Positions 57,001 to 64,000 of a DNA stretch of 64,000 nt are shown piece by piece (within the stretch, counting starts at the first letter, position 1; the number at the start of each line of letters is the position of its first letter). The stretch lies in assembly GCA_014529385.2 (NCBI GenBank), contig CM043959.1, positions 62,017,753 through 62,081,752 of the forward strand, in the 5' to 3' direction. Source of the DNA: Adiantum capillus-veneris (Eukaryota > Streptophyta > Polypodiopsida > Polypodiales > Pteridaceae). Under the pieces are notes generated by a model that saw nothing but the letters and a program-made list of their open reading frames with translations, was not told the DNA's origin and searched no databases. The translations under genes were made by a program, and so were the position numbers.

Positions 57001-57526
57001 ACACAGTGTACTTCTCATGACCAGCTACCTCATTTAGTATCTCATCCTGAAATGGGAGGGGAAAGTGATCTCTTTTTGTTGCCTCATTGAGTGGACGGTA
57101 ATCCACACACACCCTCCACTTTCCGTTTTTCTTAGGAGTGACAACAACAGGAGAGACCCACTCTGAATTCTCCACTGGATAAATGAAACCTGCTGCTAGA
57201 AGCTTTCTTACCTCCTTGAGTAGAGCCTGCTCCTTTATAACTCCTAGCCTTCGTAGCTTCTGAGCTTTAGGTGTGGCCTCAGGCTTTAACTCAATCTTGT
57301 GTTGAACAACATCTACCCCACGCACGTCGGTGTAGTCTTTAGCGAAAAGCCTAGGAAACTTCCTTAGCACACATTTGAACTCCTCTCTTTCATCCTTTGT
57401 AAGTGTTGTTGATAGCATACCTTCCAGCATCCCTTCATCTTGAACACCTTCGTTCTCTTGAGGACCTACCTCCTCCAAGACTTGACAAGAGGTCTCTTGG
57501 TTGCTTGGCTTAAACCTTACCCCCAT
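54068..57526 (-). CDS. Pol of the complete Tat element: RT, RNase H x2, integrase (1152 aa)
   Basis: One uninterrupted frame; ATG at 57526 (MGVRFKPSNQET), though the frame is open back to the TGA at 57578. Reverse transcriptase covers about residues 95-275, with WVSPVVVTPKKNGKWRVCVDY, YSGYFQIGIA and FIDDF near 238. The first RNase H (about 375-490) reads FFVSSSAGKETIGAVLL and has lost its first catalytic Asp. The second RNase H (about 530-660) begins LFFDGAFRRATGKAGGG and has NNEAEYDTLLHGL, KGDALLIVKQ and NEDADLLA. Integrase: zinc region ACGGHF to CKSCHNCQ (about 745-800), catalytic Asp in WGIDAMGPL (about 812), Asp in VSDNGPGF (about 873), Glu in NGLVEKANG (about 907). A C-terminal GPYIV-containing tail follows. 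It would copy the RNA and insert the cDNA. Confidence 0.93.
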   Translation of the reverse strand: MGVRFKPSNQETSCQVLEEVGPQENEGVQDEGMLEGMLSTTLTKDEREEFKCVLRKFPRLFAKDYTDVRGVDVVQHKIELKPEATPKAQKLRRLGVIKEQALLKEVRKLLAAGFIYPVENSEWVSPVVVTPKKNGKWRVCVDYRPLNEATKRDHFPLPFQDEILNEVAGHEKYTVCDGYSGYFQIGIALEDQLKTTFITPWGCYAFRVMPFGLTNAPATFQRFMNMVFQAFFGKSIRVFIDDFCIYSSESLHLQRVEEGLKKLYDMGGQLNPDKCHIGEDEVILLGHKVSYKGIEVDPSKAKALIELPSPKSLKEVISFIQKVKYMSHFIHLASELLHPLQKLTQQVEFAWFDELEEYFCNIKVILSELPTLMPPCWEYTFFVSSSAGKETIGAVLLHQDPHSTRMRPIYFASRVMNALERDYTEAELMMLSLMFAVRKFRSYLLPKPFVILTAENLFPWVSSQMNLSTRISKWIMELQEFQYSFKVEDSVRAQLAGILTYRVHEKEIKVPQVKTLPLPPPKSIPNAFTLFFDGAFRRATGKAGGGLVLLNPSGEVVMKEKVNLPGSTSNNEAEYDTLLHGLKMCIGQGIKRLMVKGDALLIVKQILGIWACKNESLRTKVHAIRRMFNQFEEVQLYHIPRKQNEDADLLAQQAVTCVEREVQVIMVAAVVKQPRYQGLESLAPIIGYILEGEFPQDFTKAQKRRLMKKASFYLFLEGSLYQKGKDQVCRRVPTIEEIPAILKGLHEEACGGHFSQESTVKKILLAGYVWPSLHVDVQHWCKSCHNCQINGNRRLVHGPRQIVLANGPFEKWGIDAMGPLPRTKNGKLYILVAVDYMTRWVEAQSVARVNERTVSKFVYTHICCRFGTPLEIVSDNGPGFRKGLLTEVCEELHILHRHSTPYYPQSNGLVEKANGVIAGIIRKMVQNKTKLWDDFLDGALWAYRTTYREATEFTPFHLVYGQEALQPIELNIPTMRLHGKGAQDDQEVWMDRLLTLVELEWKREAAYECYKRKATQAKETHDKKLKDKGIKEGELVLRYDNRLDNRFDAKFETRWQGPYIVQKAFNSSYYQLMDLNGKEHSRKVNGYRLKPYLSRLLPKDLPKICPKAAVSCKYCYMKHECNSSQNSEGPNNEDLVKDSKALSLEKMLYDGT

Positions 57527-57577
57527 GACTTCGATGGAAGACTCCTCTTCAGTAATGCTGCTGCTACTTTCTTCTTC

Positions 57578-59347
57578 TCAAGTGCTATCGGTCCAACCTT
57601 CTTCCGTCTCACTTTGAGATGATTCTTCATGGAGCTCCTCTTGGCGTTGCTCCTTCATGTCAAAGACAACCTTCTTATGATTGTCATTCCTGCAAATTAA
57701 TTTCCCACTCTCCCAATCCTGCAAAGCTCGCATTTTCATTAGCCATGGTCTTCCTAGGATAAATGGATAACCACTTCCCTTGGTCGACATAACATAAAAA
57801 TACACCGCTTTCTTAATGCCAAAGGCCTCTACAAAGACATTTTTACAAATGCCTACACACCTAGCCTTGCTATTGTTTGCCATCTTGACTTTGATTTCAG
57901 GTGTCTCATGGATGTGCATGCCTAGTCTTTGCATGAGTCCCTCTATCATGATGCAAATTTGTGCACCCCCATCCACTAGACCTTTCCTAACCAATCTTCC
58001 TTTGATGTAACAGTCTAGCACTGGTGTAATGTCCTCATTCATTTCAACTTGTGCAATTTTTACAACAGGCACACTCTCTTTTACCTTTCTCCTAGTGCTA
58101 ACTGCCTTTGTTAAATCCCTCCTAACTTGTGGGCATAATGCAAGAAACTGAGGCCATGAGATATCAGGACCCTTACCTCTCATGTCTTCCAACAAGTTGT
58201 ACGGAGCCATACCCTGTCCAAGAGGGAAGTCTTGGAGGTTGATACGACGTCGAGTCCTCTTGGTTTCCTTGGTTTCCTTTGCCTTCTTGCCTTGTCCATG
58301 GTCACTCTGTGATGTGACTCCTTCTTTCTCTTTACCTTTTCGTCGGCCACGCTTAATGCCATTGGCTTCCATGTCAACCTCATTTGAATTTGTCACCTCT
58401 ACCACATGCACATTTGGATCTGGCAAAGGTGGAACTCCTTCTACCCCTTGTGGAGGTGGTCTTGGTCCATTTGGCCTTTGTAGAAGCCTTGGTTGTTGAC
58501 CAGCTCCTTCTCTTGCATTCATCACTGGGTAATTCAAGTTAGGTCTCCCTGGCTCTCCACGGGGCCAAGGACAATTATACATCCCATGTCCAGACTCTCC
58601 GCAATTCCAACATTGCAAGACTCTCCTAGGTCGTGGGTCTCGCTCTTCAGACTTCTTTGCTTGTCCCTTTGGACCTACGGCTTGTGCAAGGTGAATTGAC
58701 AGGCTGCTTAAGGATTCATTTAACTTCTCAATCACTTCCGCCGTTACCTCAGGAAGCTCCTTACATGTTGATGCTTGTGACTTACCTTTGGGTCTAAGAC
58801 CTTCTATTGGAACCTCCCCCCTTAAGCACTTGAGTTTCCTATATTTCTCAGCAGCCCTAGTTTCAGCTGCATCAAAGGTAGCAGGTGCACCCGCCTCAAC
58901 TTTTACCTTAAGGTCAGAAAAGAGTCCGGCTATGAACCTCTCCTTCTTTAGAAATTCTGCACCATCACCAGGGTTAGCAACATTTCGTATCCATAGAGCC
59001 CAAAGACGTAGGAACTCTTGCTTGTACAAGTAGTAGTCATCTAAGTCTTTTTGCTTATGAGAAACAATGTCTTGCCATAATTTCTGAGTGTTTTGGGGAT
59101 CAAAGAAGTATTTCTTGAAACGATTCAAAACTTCCGTGTAATTCCCTTTAAATTCCTCAGGCAAAGAGTCAAACCAAGTGCTAGCATCTTTCCTAAGGAC
59201 CACCTCAAACATTTCTACACGTTCTTGATCAGTTACTATCCTCTTGATACGGCAAGACATCTTGAAATTCGCTAGAAATAATTCTGCATCCTCTCCAGGC
59301 TCTCCAAAGAAAAGAGGATTTCCAGACATTTGGCGTTGGCTCTCCAT
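57578..59347 (-). CDS. Gag-protease of the complete Tat element (589 aa)
   Basis: ATG at 59347 (MESQRQMSGNPLFFGEPGED). Gag domain about residues 15-180 (ASTWFDSLPEEFKGNY, FLRLWALWIRN), zinc knuckle CWNCGESGHGMYNC near 245, a Pro-rich and then basic linker (KRTRRRINL), ISWPQFLALCPQVRRDL, and aspartic protease with LVDGGAQICIM near 455 and PFILGRPWLMKM. It ends ..EEGWTDST at TGA (57578-57580). The pol frame continues in phase straight after this TGA. The truncated sister at 46.7-49.9 kb has TCA there, so the TGA may be one recent change or a regulated stop. Confidence 0.92.
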   Translation of the reverse strand: MESQRQMSGNPLFFGEPGEDAELFLANFKMSCRIKRIVTDQERVEMFEVVLRKDASTWFDSLPEEFKGNYTEVLNRFKKYFFDPQNTQKLWQDIVSHKQKDLDDYYLYKQEFLRLWALWIRNVANPGDGAEFLKKERFIAGLFSDLKVKVEAGAPATFDAAETRAAEKYRKLKCLRGEVPIEGLRPKGKSQASTCKELPEVTAEVIEKLNESLSSLSIHLAQAVGPKGQAKKSEERDPRPRRVLQCWNCGESGHGMYNCPWPRGEPGRPNLNYPVMNAREGAGQQPRLLQRPNGPRPPPQGVEGVPPLPDPNVHVVEVTNSNEVDMEANGIKRGRRKGKEKEGVTSQSDHGQGKKAKETKETKRTRRRINLQDFPLGQGMAPYNLLEDMRGKGPDISWPQFLALCPQVRRDLTKAVSTRRKVKESVPVVKIAQVEMNEDITPVLDCYIKGRLVRKGLVDGGAQICIMIEGLMQRLGMHIHETPEIKVKMANNSKARCVGICKNVFVEAFGIKKAVYFYVMSTKGSGYPFILGRPWLMKMRALQDWESGKLICRNDNHKKVVFDMKEQRQEELHEESSQSETEEGWTDST

Positions 59348-59426
59348 TGAATTGATTTCAAAGTAACACGTTTTTTTTTTTCTTTAAAAGATTTACACAA
59401 TAATATTTTCTAAATTGCAATCTATT

Positions 59427-59645
59427 CTACAACAAAATAAAAATATTCACATCAAATGACCTATGATAATCAATAAGAGGTAGAATGACAGGGTTTGGTG
59501 ATGCGAGAATTTCTCCTACTCTTTGGGCACCAAACATGAACACCATACGTTGTTGAAAATGGATTTTCCTACTAATTGCAATGTTTATTCTAATGTGTGG
59601 AGTGAAATGAAAGGGGAAAATCTCTATTCTTGGGCCATTATCCAT
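59427..59645 (-). CDS. Small conserved ORF B of the complete Tat element, 72 aa
   Basis: Complete frame from ATG at 59645: MDNGPRIEIFPFHFTPHIRI, then SRKIHFQQRMVFMFGAQR, VGEIL, PVILPLIDYHRSFDVN and IFILL before TAG. Alternating hydrophobic residues suggest a small beta-rich fold with a hydrophobic C-terminal strand; no signal peptide or zinc motif. It is 80 bp upstream of gag and in a different frame from it, but in the same frame as A, separated by the stop and seven codons. Counterparts: 49349-49564, 25106-25324 and 19260-19469. I know no family for it. Confidence 0.7.
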   Translation of the reverse strand: MDNGPRIEIFPFHFTPHIRINIAISRKIHFQQRMVFMFGAQRVGEILASPNPVILPLIDYHRSFDVNIFILL

Positions 59646-59666
59646 TGTCTATGCATGACCTTATGC

Positions 59667-59879
59667 TTAAAACAAAACAAAAATATAGACGTCCAAACTA
59701 AGGTCGTACCTAATGAGAGGCAACATAAAAGGATTTACTGATGTGTTTATCTCTGCCAACCTAAGAGGACCTAAAATTCTACGAATTACACGTTGAAATT
59801 GCAACTTAGTACTAACAATTATGTGTACCTTTTGCCTTGCAATGGGAATGAAAGGATCATACAAATTCTCGTGATTCAT
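59667..59879 (-). CDS. Small conserved ORF A of the complete Tat element, 70 aa
   Basis: ATG at 59879, 55 bp after the primer site, so it is the first ATG frame of note after the LTR in a genomic transcript. It reads MNHENLYDPFIPIARQKVHI, STKLQFQRVIRRILGPLRL, AEIN, PFMLPLIRYDLSLDV, ending IFVLF at TAA. It aligns along its length with frame B (STKLQFQ/SRKIHFQQ, RLAEI/RVGEI, LPLIRY/LPLIDY, LDVYIFVL/FDVNIFIL), pointing to an ancient duplication. Its counterpart at 19479-19691 is strongly conserved. Being upstream of gag, it could also act as a translated leader frame. Confidence 0.7.
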   Translation of the reverse strand: MNHENLYDPFIPIARQKVHIIVSTKLQFQRVIRRILGPLRLAEINTSVNPFMLPLIRYDLSLDVYIFVLF

Positions 59880-59933
59880 GCAAGCTACTTGATTATGCTA
59901 AAGGTTGAGCCTACACAAAACATACACAAGACG

Positions 59934-59951
59934 TCCTCAGTGGGGGCACCA
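59934..59951 (-). other. Primer binding site of the complete Tat element
   Basis: TGGTGCCCCCACTGAGGA on the minus strand, four bases (ATTT) from the LTR end. It is identical to 18678-18695. Confidence 0.8.
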
Positions 59952-59955
59952 AAAT

Positions 59956-60980
59956 TGAGGCGGTCCGGGGCGGGCAACAAGAGAGGCGACCTCTAAACAC
60001 CCCTCAAGGCTCCCGTGCTGCTCAATTGGGGCTGGGGCAACCACAAGCACAACACAACAACAAACCCACGGCCAAACCCAAACAAGATAGGGGCACCACC
60101 TAGTTATGGTATGCGAACTAGGACGCAAGAGAGATTTTGGCACAACCAAGAAGATGCACCACACAACACACACAAGCAACCTCACACCAAGACACACATG
60201 AAATGGACCAGAGAGAGCTAGAGCAAAGGGAAGAGAGAGAGGGAAGGATCTTGCGTAATACCTTATTTGTGACTTGCAAATGGAGATGGTTCGTTATGAT
60301 GCTATCGTAGAACTTGTACAAAACTCACTCAATGCTTAGTGATTGCTAATCATTGCCAAAACACACACACATTGTCTTAGGGTGTGGGAGATCTCTCACC
60401 ACAATACCCTCTTACAATGGACACAAAACTGGCAATGAAAAACACACTAAAACACTTTCTAAAATCAAGATCAACCGATAAAACTCAAAATACACAAGTC
60501 ACCTTGAATTCACCAAACCGTATTGCAAAAATGGAAGGACGAAGATTTAAACGTCGAATCACGTCTTTGATGCACCAAACCTCAATTTATTGATGATGAA
60601 GGAGCATGTACAATAGTGGTTTTGAGATTTGTGGAACTCACGCTCTCTCACTTGCAATGTGTAGCTTGAAGGCTTCTCTCACACCAAGAGTGAAGCTCAC
60701 AAGTGGTTGCTACACCTAAGTCTCTCCTCACGCATAGAGTGTTGGGGTGCTATGTGAGATGTTGGAGGTTGTTTTACAAGAAGGAGAGGGGCCTATTTAT
60801 AGGTTAGAGACCCCTCATTAAGATTATTGGAAATCCTAATTTATAAGCTAACAAATCAGGATTATGATTTTTTTGAATATCAAAGCATTGCGGGCCTTCT
60901 TTGTCTGCTTGAGTCATGGGTGTGGGCTCAAAAGAGAGCATTATTGATGGTAGATAAGGTGAAAGTAAGTTTTAAGGAAG

Positions 60981-61019
<39 letters not shown>

Positions 61020-62630
61020 ACTATACATGTCTTGAGGTGAGGTGTCTTTTATGGTTAGGTCAATGCTATTTTGTGTTAGTATGTTAGTCGTTAGTAATCA
61101 CTAGAAAGTTAATGTTACATTTACAATGGGTAGAGTGAGTTGATTTGATGAAGGAAGAGGGGTGAATTAAAAGAGAATCATTGAGATGGTGAAGCTTTGA
61201 AGAAGCTTGAACTCACCCTTTGTGTAGATTGTGGAAAAAATGACCGCTGGTCTTCTTCTTCTTCTTCGCTTCTTTACGCCGCCGCCACGGTTGACCACCA
61301 CGATGAAAAGAGGATTTGTTGATGAAAAATCCTCAATTTGCAAAAGTTATCATGGTTAAGATGCTGAATTTTAGATATTTTAGGAGAGGTAAATGAAATT
61401 GTAACATAGAAGCAATAGAGAGAGACATGAAGAGGGTGTATGTATGTAGAGGTTCATAAAAGAACTATAGGGATGAGAGCGAAGGGTAATGGTGAAGAGG
61501 GTGGGAGAAGCCATGGAAATTGCAGGTTTGAGTGAGGGAAGGAGAGGGAGGGATGTGTAAGAGTGAGTAGGTGTGTGGAAGGGTGAGAGAAGACTAAGGG
61601 CTACTTGTGAGAAAAGTGGGCAGACTGGGGTCCACTCAAAAAATCATAGCTCGCCGCTGGTAGCTCCAAAAATCATGAAAAAATTTGAGGTGATTATTCA
61701 GAGCGTGGGCTACATTTTCTCTTTGACCACCGCTCCAAATTCAGAGTGGAGATAGGTGTCAAAATTCTCACCAAAAAGCCTGTTTTTTATGCCTGCAAAA
61801 GTCTTTTAGTGGCCCCCTCCTTTGTTGAATTTGTACAATGCATCCAAGAGTGAGCCCCTCCTTTGTCATATTATAATACAAAACATTCAAGTTGCCCTTG
61901 ACCCATGCATAGAGGAGGATTATTGGTGAAATAAGAAATATATACATGGTGGGACTAGTGTATGGACTATTCATGGACTTTAGCTCAATGAGCACATGGT
62001 GTTAGAATAATGAGTAAAAATAATAATAAAAAAATGGAGGAGTTATGGATATGGAAAGATATTGGAATCATATAATATGGTCCCTCCTTGAATTATTTTG
62101 GGTGAAAGAGGAAAAGGTATGCAAGTAAATAATATAATAAAAGTAACCAATGAGTAGAAATCAATTTTTTGTTTTCACGAGGGTGAGGGTGAAAATGTGG
62201 GAGTGATTTGTATAAAAGAAAAATATGAGGTTAGAGTATGTACATATTGGCAAAAAATATAATTATGGTGTAAGAGGATGAAAGAAGGTGTACATAGGTT
62301 TAATAAAACACACACCTAAGTAGAAATATTTAAATAAAATATCAAAATAATTATAAAAAATCCCTATATTTAGGCCATATATACAATGAAATATTTACAC
62401 ACAAAGAGGCCATAATATACTTTTATTTTTTATTATTTTTTATTATTTTGGCTCAACTAGCCCAGTGACTAGCTAGCTGAGGGTTTTTTTAAGAAGATAT
62501 GGGAAAAGCCCCCTAACTCACACACGCCTATGTACAATGAAATGGTAGGGATAGCCATAGCGTTTGGGTGAATTTGGTAGGGTGGAGTAACTTAGTATAG
62601 CAATTATGGAGAGCCGAAAAACGGCTATCA
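59956..62630 (-). repeat. 5' LTR of the complete Tat element
   Basis: 2675 bp. TATA-like CCTATAAATAG on the minus strand at 60793-60803 would drive the genomic RNA. The GA tract at about 60982-61017 is shorter than in the 3' LTR. It ends GGCTATCA followed by GTAC. Confidence 0.92.
60793..60803 (-). promoter_or_regulatory. Predicted TATA box of the LTR promoter
   Basis: CCTATAAATAG followed downstream by GCCCCTCTCC on the minus strand, a standard plant LTR TATA context. It is conserved in the 3' LTR at 52194-52204. Confidence 0.55.
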
Positions 62631-63154
62631 GTACGATTGGGGGCAGGGGACCACCGGCCCCTCCACCAGGTCGGCGGTCCCCTACCCCCAATCCTACCTA
62701 GCTAGGTATGTAGTGCCTCCCTCATAGGATCTCATGATGTTGAGGTAAGTCGCAATGTGGGAATTATTGTGAGAATTTGTCCAAAACTTCTTCTGTTGGT
62801 GTCCATATTTGCAGCGTATAAGGCAGTGCCATTACCTGTGAGAAAGATTCATATCTGCGATGTAGACGATGGGGGTGTTACCTGTGAGAACAATTGATAT
62901 CCGTGACGTTGATTGGAGCTAGAAGGCTGTTGAATGTATCATTATCCATAACGAGCTGCGCCATGCTGCATTTCTATCTCGCACTCAACTACAGAAAATC
63001 GAAGTACTGCTTTATCGATCACTAAGAACGTCTTGTCTAATGATCTTTGTGAAGCAGCTTGCTGCCAAACCGAGCTTTTAAAAGAGTCCCTTTCTTTTTT
63101 TCAAACTAAAAATCTTTTATATATGTATTGTTAAACTACGATTTTCACATTCCT

Positions 63155-63225
<71 letters not shown>

Positions 63226-63645
63226 CATTTGCTTATGACACGTGCATATGGATGTGCCCAGCCCAAGAAAATAAGAGCACACTTATTTTGAAGGATAACA
63301 CTGTTTTTTATTTTGAAGGCCTTAACCCCTTCAGGGCTAGAAAATTACATTTTCCCTAAACGGTGAAAATAAGGGCAAACTTGAAATTCTCCGTCAAAAT
63401 TTGAAACTTTTTTCGCTAATTACACTAAAACTTGTGGAGAAATATTCCCCAATTTTCTTAAATGCAAGCTCAAAATATAGCCGGCATTTTACAATTTGAG
63501 GCATTAAAAATACAGGACCTAGATAACATTTGATTTGGAGAGCATACAACTAACTTTTTTAAATTTCCTACAATTCTTTCTAAGTTTAGCATCTTCCTAG
63601 AAGGGTAAAACCCCCTTAGAAGGATGGTGCAACCTTCTAGTTTTA
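62631..63645 (+). repeat. 1.4-kb repeat unit, right part of split copy
   Basis: Continues the unit begun at 51064-51356, matching 42981-44115: one hairpin (GTACGATTGGGGG arms), CATGATGTTGAGGTAAGTC, a CT tract (63159-63222) and the terminal AGAAGGGTAAAACCCCCTT...CCTTCTAGTTTTA. It has one hairpin where the copy at 42.9-43.2 kb has two. Confidence 0.85.
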
Positions 63646-64000
63646 TGTCACAGGAACATAATAATAGAGATAGACAGCAAAGGATAGAGAAAGAGATCTT
63701 TGCATTGATGAATTTTTGCAAAATTTTTGCAGAGCAATTGAATATGGGCGCACTCTGTTGTACGGAGCTCGAACCTCCCGACCACCCCCGAGCTTCAGTC
63801 CGCTTGCATGCAGCGTCTCACTCGCACTTACACTCGCAGAAGAGGAGATCTGTGAATGATCCCCAAACACGCCACCCGTTGTTCTTTTATCCTTCTTTTC
63901 CTCGAAAAGCATTCGACCTCTCAAAATAGCCGCTTTTTAGGCGTTCGATCGACTCCATTTTCACACCAAGTATACCTGCGAGAATAAGATACGAACGTGA
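63646..64000. other. No gene recognised at the right end
   Basis: Unique-looking sequence after the repeat boundary. A 22-bp GC-rich string at 63772-63793 is identical to 16596-16617. The open frame at 63624-63929 crosses the repeat boundary and has an overlapping open frame on the other strand, so it is not called. Confidence 0.45.

Larger units (their letters stand above)
51357..62630 (-). mobile_element. Complete, young Tat-type Ty3/gypsy element, 11.27 kb
   Basis: Two LTRs (51357-54039, 2683 bp; 59956-62630, 2675 bp) with TGAGGCGG...GGCTATCA ends differ at only about a dozen substitutions and a few small indels by eye. GTAC flanks the element (51353-51356, 62631-62634). Minus-strand order: 5' LTR, primer site (59934-59951), small ORFs A and B, gag-pro, pol (RT, degenerate RNase H, second RNase H, integrase), purine tract at about 54041-54055, 3' LTR. 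Two RNase H domains place it in the Tat clade. The only interruption of the coding frame is one TGA between gag-pro and pol. It is the best candidate here for an autonomous element. Confidence 0.93.

Overview
The window is repeat-dense nuclear DNA of a land plant. Nearly everything recognisable is a plant transposable element: Ty3/gypsy elements of the Tat type with two RNase H domains, a Ty3/gypsy chromovirus-like fragment, Ty1/copia remnants with tRNA-iMet-type primer sites, and CACTA (En/Spm) transposons. Very long GA/CT and CA tracts are frequent. I recognise no single-copy cellular gene, rRNA or canonical tRNA. The plant lineage cannot be fixed by reading alone; a large-genome plant is likely.

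Layout. 1-850: Ty1/copia integrase fragment (-). 1.1-3.1 kb: two small inverted-repeat elements flanked by TTAA. 3.3-9.9 kb: decayed CACTA TNP2-type transposase (-), split by a non-coding LTR composite (6271-9347) with 155-bp LTRs, two of them head to head. 9.9-12.9 kb: microsatellites, no gene. 12.95-14.56 kb: gypsy gag-pro relic (-). 14.6-16.34 kb: copia relic (+). About 17.3-29.9 kb: a Tat-type gypsy element (+) lacking its 3' end. It is interrupted at 21507-27178 by a second LTR element (-) that has two 1143-bp LTRs and codes only for gag and protease. 30.2-32.9 kb: a gypsy scrap and a second copia relic (-). 33098-37866: a complete CACTA element with matching ends and a GGG target duplication. 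37.9-46.7 kb: mostly non-coding, with a dispersed repeat, tRNA-like SINE fragments and a foldback repeat cluster. 46.7-51.0 kb: truncated Tat element (-). 51357-62630: a complete, young Tat element (-) with 2.68-kb LTRs, gag-pro, a full-length pol and a 4-bp target duplication. It sits inside a second copy of the foldback repeat (51064-51356 plus 62631-63645).

How the parts work together. The complete Tat element has the parts for copying itself: LTR promoter with TATA box, primer site, Gag with zinc knuckle, protease, reverse transcriptase, a degenerate plus an intact-looking RNase H, integrase and a polypurine tract. The nested gag-pro element shares its primer-site type but lacks RT and integrase, so it probably moved in trans.

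The most unusual signal is a pair of related ~70-codon reading frames, here called A and B, between primer site and gag. At least one is found in all four Tat-type elements. Their amino-acid patterns and end points are kept although the elements are otherwise diverged and the order of A and B differs. I cannot assign them to a known family.
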